Below, in pieces: positions 5,091 to 6,962 of a stretch of 6,962 bases of DNA. Position 1 is the stretch's first letter; the number at the start of each line of letters is the position of its first letter. This DNA comes from Betaproteobacteria bacterium (GTDB lineage: Bacteria; Pseudomonadota; Gammaproteobacteria; Burkholderiales; SG8-39). The stretch is from NCBI GenBank assembly GCA_019237595.1, contig JAFAGU010000051.1:1-6962 (forward strand), written 5' to 3'. The notes beneath the pieces were generated by a model that saw only the letters and a list, made by a program, of their open reading frames with translations, ran no database searches and was not told where the DNA came from. Made by a program: the position numbers and the translations under genes.

Positions 5091-6962
5091 CTAGTCTTTC
5101 CTCAATTTCAGGATCTGGACGAGGTTGGAGTAGTCGTCCGTCCACGTTCGCCATTCCGGCCGCTCCGCGACCGCCTCGGGGTGGACCTCCTCGATCTCCG
5201 GCTGCCGGAGCGCGGCCGCGCTCCTCGAGATGAGCACCCAGTCGCTGCGCGAGCGGCGGCTGTCGTCCTCGTCCGGCGGGTCGTCGGAGACCAGCACGGC
5301 GCTCGCGCCCTCCTCGGCCGCGAGGCGGGCGGCGACCGGCGCAAGGTCGAGGTAGCGATTCGACACGTGGAACGCGACGATGCCATCGGGCTTGAGGTGG
5401 CGGAGGTAGATTGCCAGCGCCTCGTGCGTGATGAGGTGCACCGGGATGGCATCGCCGGCGAAAGCATCGACGGCAAGGACGTCGAATCCCTGCGGCGCCT
5501 CGCGCTCGAGCGAGAGCCTCGCATCGCCCAGGACGAGCTCGATGCGGGCGCCGCTGTCGCCGAGGAACGTGAACTGCGTGCGCGCGATGTCCATCACGCG
5601 CCGGTCGATGTCATAGAAGCGGAAGACGTCGCCCGCGCGCCCGTAGGCCGCGATCGTGCCGGTGCCGAGCCCGATCACGCCCACCTTGACTGCGCCCTTC
5701 GCTTCCTTCGACTCGATGGCGGCGCCGATGCCCGACTCCGGCGCGTAATACGTGGTGATGAAGCGCCTGAGCTCGCCGGTGAGGTACTGCTCGCCATGCA
5801 AGATGGCGCCATGGATGAGGCGCCGCAGGTGTCCCGGCGTGCCTTCGGTGCCGTACTCCTTCACGCGGAGCACGCCGTAGAAACTTCTCGTCGAGAGCCG
5901 CACGTCCTTGCGGTAATCGATCGCGTCGAAGACCGCGGAGCCCGCCGCCCCGGCCACGACCACGAGCGCCGCGGCCTGCGCCCAGCGCAGGACCGTGCCG
6001 AAGCGAAGGGCGGCGAGCGCTGCCGCGGCGATGATGCCCAGCCCCAGCTCGTAGTAAGCGTTGAACGCGAGCGGCGCGACCACCGCCACGAGAAGCCCGC
6101 CCAGGGCGCCCCCGGCCGAAACCGCCAGGTAGAAGCCGGTGAGCTGCGCGGGCGCCGGCCGCAACCGGTAGAGCTCGCCGTGGCAGAAGAGGCACGCCAC
6201 GAAGAGCGCCGGCAGGAAGACGCCCACCTGCAACGGCAGGTCGAGGCGAAATCGGTGGTCGCCGACAAGCCACGCCATGGCGCCTAGTGCGACGAGCACG
6301 AGCGGCCAGAGGTAGCGAGGCTGGTACCACGAGCGCCCGCTGAAGGTGACGATGAAGCTCAGCAGGTAGAGCGTCAAAGGGGCGAGCCAAAGAAGCGGCG
6401 CGGAGGCGACGTTTTGAGTGAGGTGATTGGTGACCGCCAGCAGCAACACCGATCCGGTGGCGGACAGGGCGAGCCAGAACGCGAGGGCCGTGAGGCTCGC
6501 CTTTTCCGGGGCGATGGTTTCGGACCGCTGCGGTTGCGGCGTGATCCAGGCGAGCACGCCGCAAAGCACCGCGAAAGCGGCAAATCCCCAGGACCAGAGC
6601 GACACCTGGTTCCCAGAGCCGAGGTTCGGCTCGACCAGGAACGGGTAGCCGACGAGCGCGGCGAGCGAAGCGGCGTTCGAGAGCGCGAACAGGCGATACG
6701 GGTCCTCGCCCGGCCGTGCGCGCGCGAACCACACCTGGATGAGCGGGCTCGTCGACGCGAGCAGGAGATAGGGAAGCCCCACGCAGGCGCCCAGCAACAG
6801 CACGATGCGCGAGACCGGCTCGGCGTCGCCGCTCGGCTTCCAGGAGGGATCCGGGGCGATCGGCAGCGTTGCGACGGCAAGCGCAAGCAGCGCGCCATGC
6901 ACGCCCGCCTGGAGGCGCTTGTTGCGCACGCGGCCCAGAAAATGCGCGTACGCATACCCTGC
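5091..6962 (-). CDS. Membrane protein fused to a spermidine-synthase-like domain, 5' end missing
   Basis: This is a polytopic membrane protein with a C-terminal Rossmann fold of the spermidine synthase superfamily (fused MFS/spermidine synthase type). No reaction can be assigned. The frame runs from the right edge to the TAG at 5093-5091, giving 623 visible residues. A GTG at 6929-6927 could start a 612-residue product. However, the 11 codons upstream read AGYAYAHFLGR, like the first loop of this family, so the true start probably lies beyond the window. Counting from that GTG, about ten hydrophobic segments fill residues 12-336, with family-like stretches STSPLIQVWFAR, ALSNAASLAALVGYPFLVEP, APLLWLAPLTLYLLSF and FCHGELYRLRPAP. 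The soluble part has IHGAILHGEQYL (372-383), TTYYAPESGIG, the SAM-type loop VGVIGLGTGT (416-425), acidic YDID (439-442), GDARLSLE, and VDAFAGDAIPVHL (487-499). The DSSDP-type motif of true aminopropyltransferases is replaced by DAFAGD. Bacterial fusion proteins of this kind usually look the same. Confidence 0.88.
   Translation of the reverse strand, partial: AGYAYAHFLGRVRNKRLQAGVHGALLALAVATLPIAPDPSWKPSGDAEPVSRIVLLLGACVGLPYLLLASTSPLIQVWFARARPGEDPYRLFALSNAASLAALVGYPFLVEPNLGSGNQVSLWSWGFAAFAVLCGVLAWITPQPQRSETIAPEKASLTALAFWLALSATGSVLLLAVTNHLTQNVASAPLLWLAPLTLYLLSFIVTFSGRSWYQPRYLWPLVLVALGAMAWLVGDHRFRLDLPLQVGVFLPALFVACLFCHGELYRLRPAPAQLTGFYLAVSAGGALGGLLVAVVAPLAFNAYYELGLGIIAAAALAALRFGTVLRWAQAAALVVVAGAAGSAVFDAIDYRKDVRLSTRSFYGVLRVKEYGTEGTPGHLRRLIHGAILHGEQYLTGELRRFITTYYAPESGIGAAIESKEAKGAVKVGVIGLGTGTIAAYGRAGDVFRFYDIDRRVMDIARTQFTFLGDSGARIELVLGDARLSLEREAPQGFDVLAVDAFAGDAIPVHLITHEALAIYLRHLKPDGIVAFHVSNRYLDLAPVAARLAAEEGASAVLVSDDPPDEDDSRRSRSDWVLISRSAAALRQPEIEEVHPEAVAERPEWRTWTDDYSNLVQILKLRKD

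Noticed and set aside
5181..6287. A 368-residue + strand open frame opposite the spermidine-synthase-like gene
   Set aside because: The - strand frame has clear membrane helices and a Rossmann motif. The + strand product is a low-complexity charged shadow.

Overview
The window is GC-rich chromosomal DNA and almost entirely coding. It holds a well-known bacterial neighbourhood, queA-tgt-yajC-secD-secF, on the + strand. One large membrane-protein gene follows on the - strand, facing secF tail to tail. SecD opens with MNRFPSWKYI and continues through YTLPNFYGEAP. SecF carries GYSVNESVVVFDR and HYFALALTIGICFGIYSS. From memory of these families, both read as proteobacterial and most like Betaproteobacteria. 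Genus cannot be judged from this stretch.

Layout. Bases 2-766 are the 3' part of queA, whose start lies left of the window. Bases 763-1860 are tgt, joined to queA by an ATGA overlap. After 31 bases comes yajC (1892-2239), then secD (2247-4133) and secF (4145-5086), with gaps of only 7 and 11 bases. Four bases after the secF stop lies the stop of a convergent gene (5091-6962, - strand). It encodes a polytopic membrane protein fused to a spermidine-synthase-like Rossmann domain, and its frame is still open at the right edge. No stretch over 300 bases lacks a gene. I see no RNA gene, mobile element, CRISPR array or long repeat.

How the genes work together. QueA and Tgt act in the tRNA queuosine pathway. 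Tgt swaps the wobble guanine of GUN-anticodon tRNAs for preQ1, and QueA then adds the SAM-derived ring. YajC, SecD and SecF form the accessory complex of the SecYEG translocon, and SecDF uses the proton gradient to help pull proteins across the inner membrane. The tight spacing suggests one transcript. A perfect TATAAT at the tgt stop codon could be an internal promoter for the sec part. The - strand gene has no evident link to either process.

I found no convincing undescribed system here. The least understood item is the membrane/spermidine-synthase-like fusion protein. The other observations are modest.
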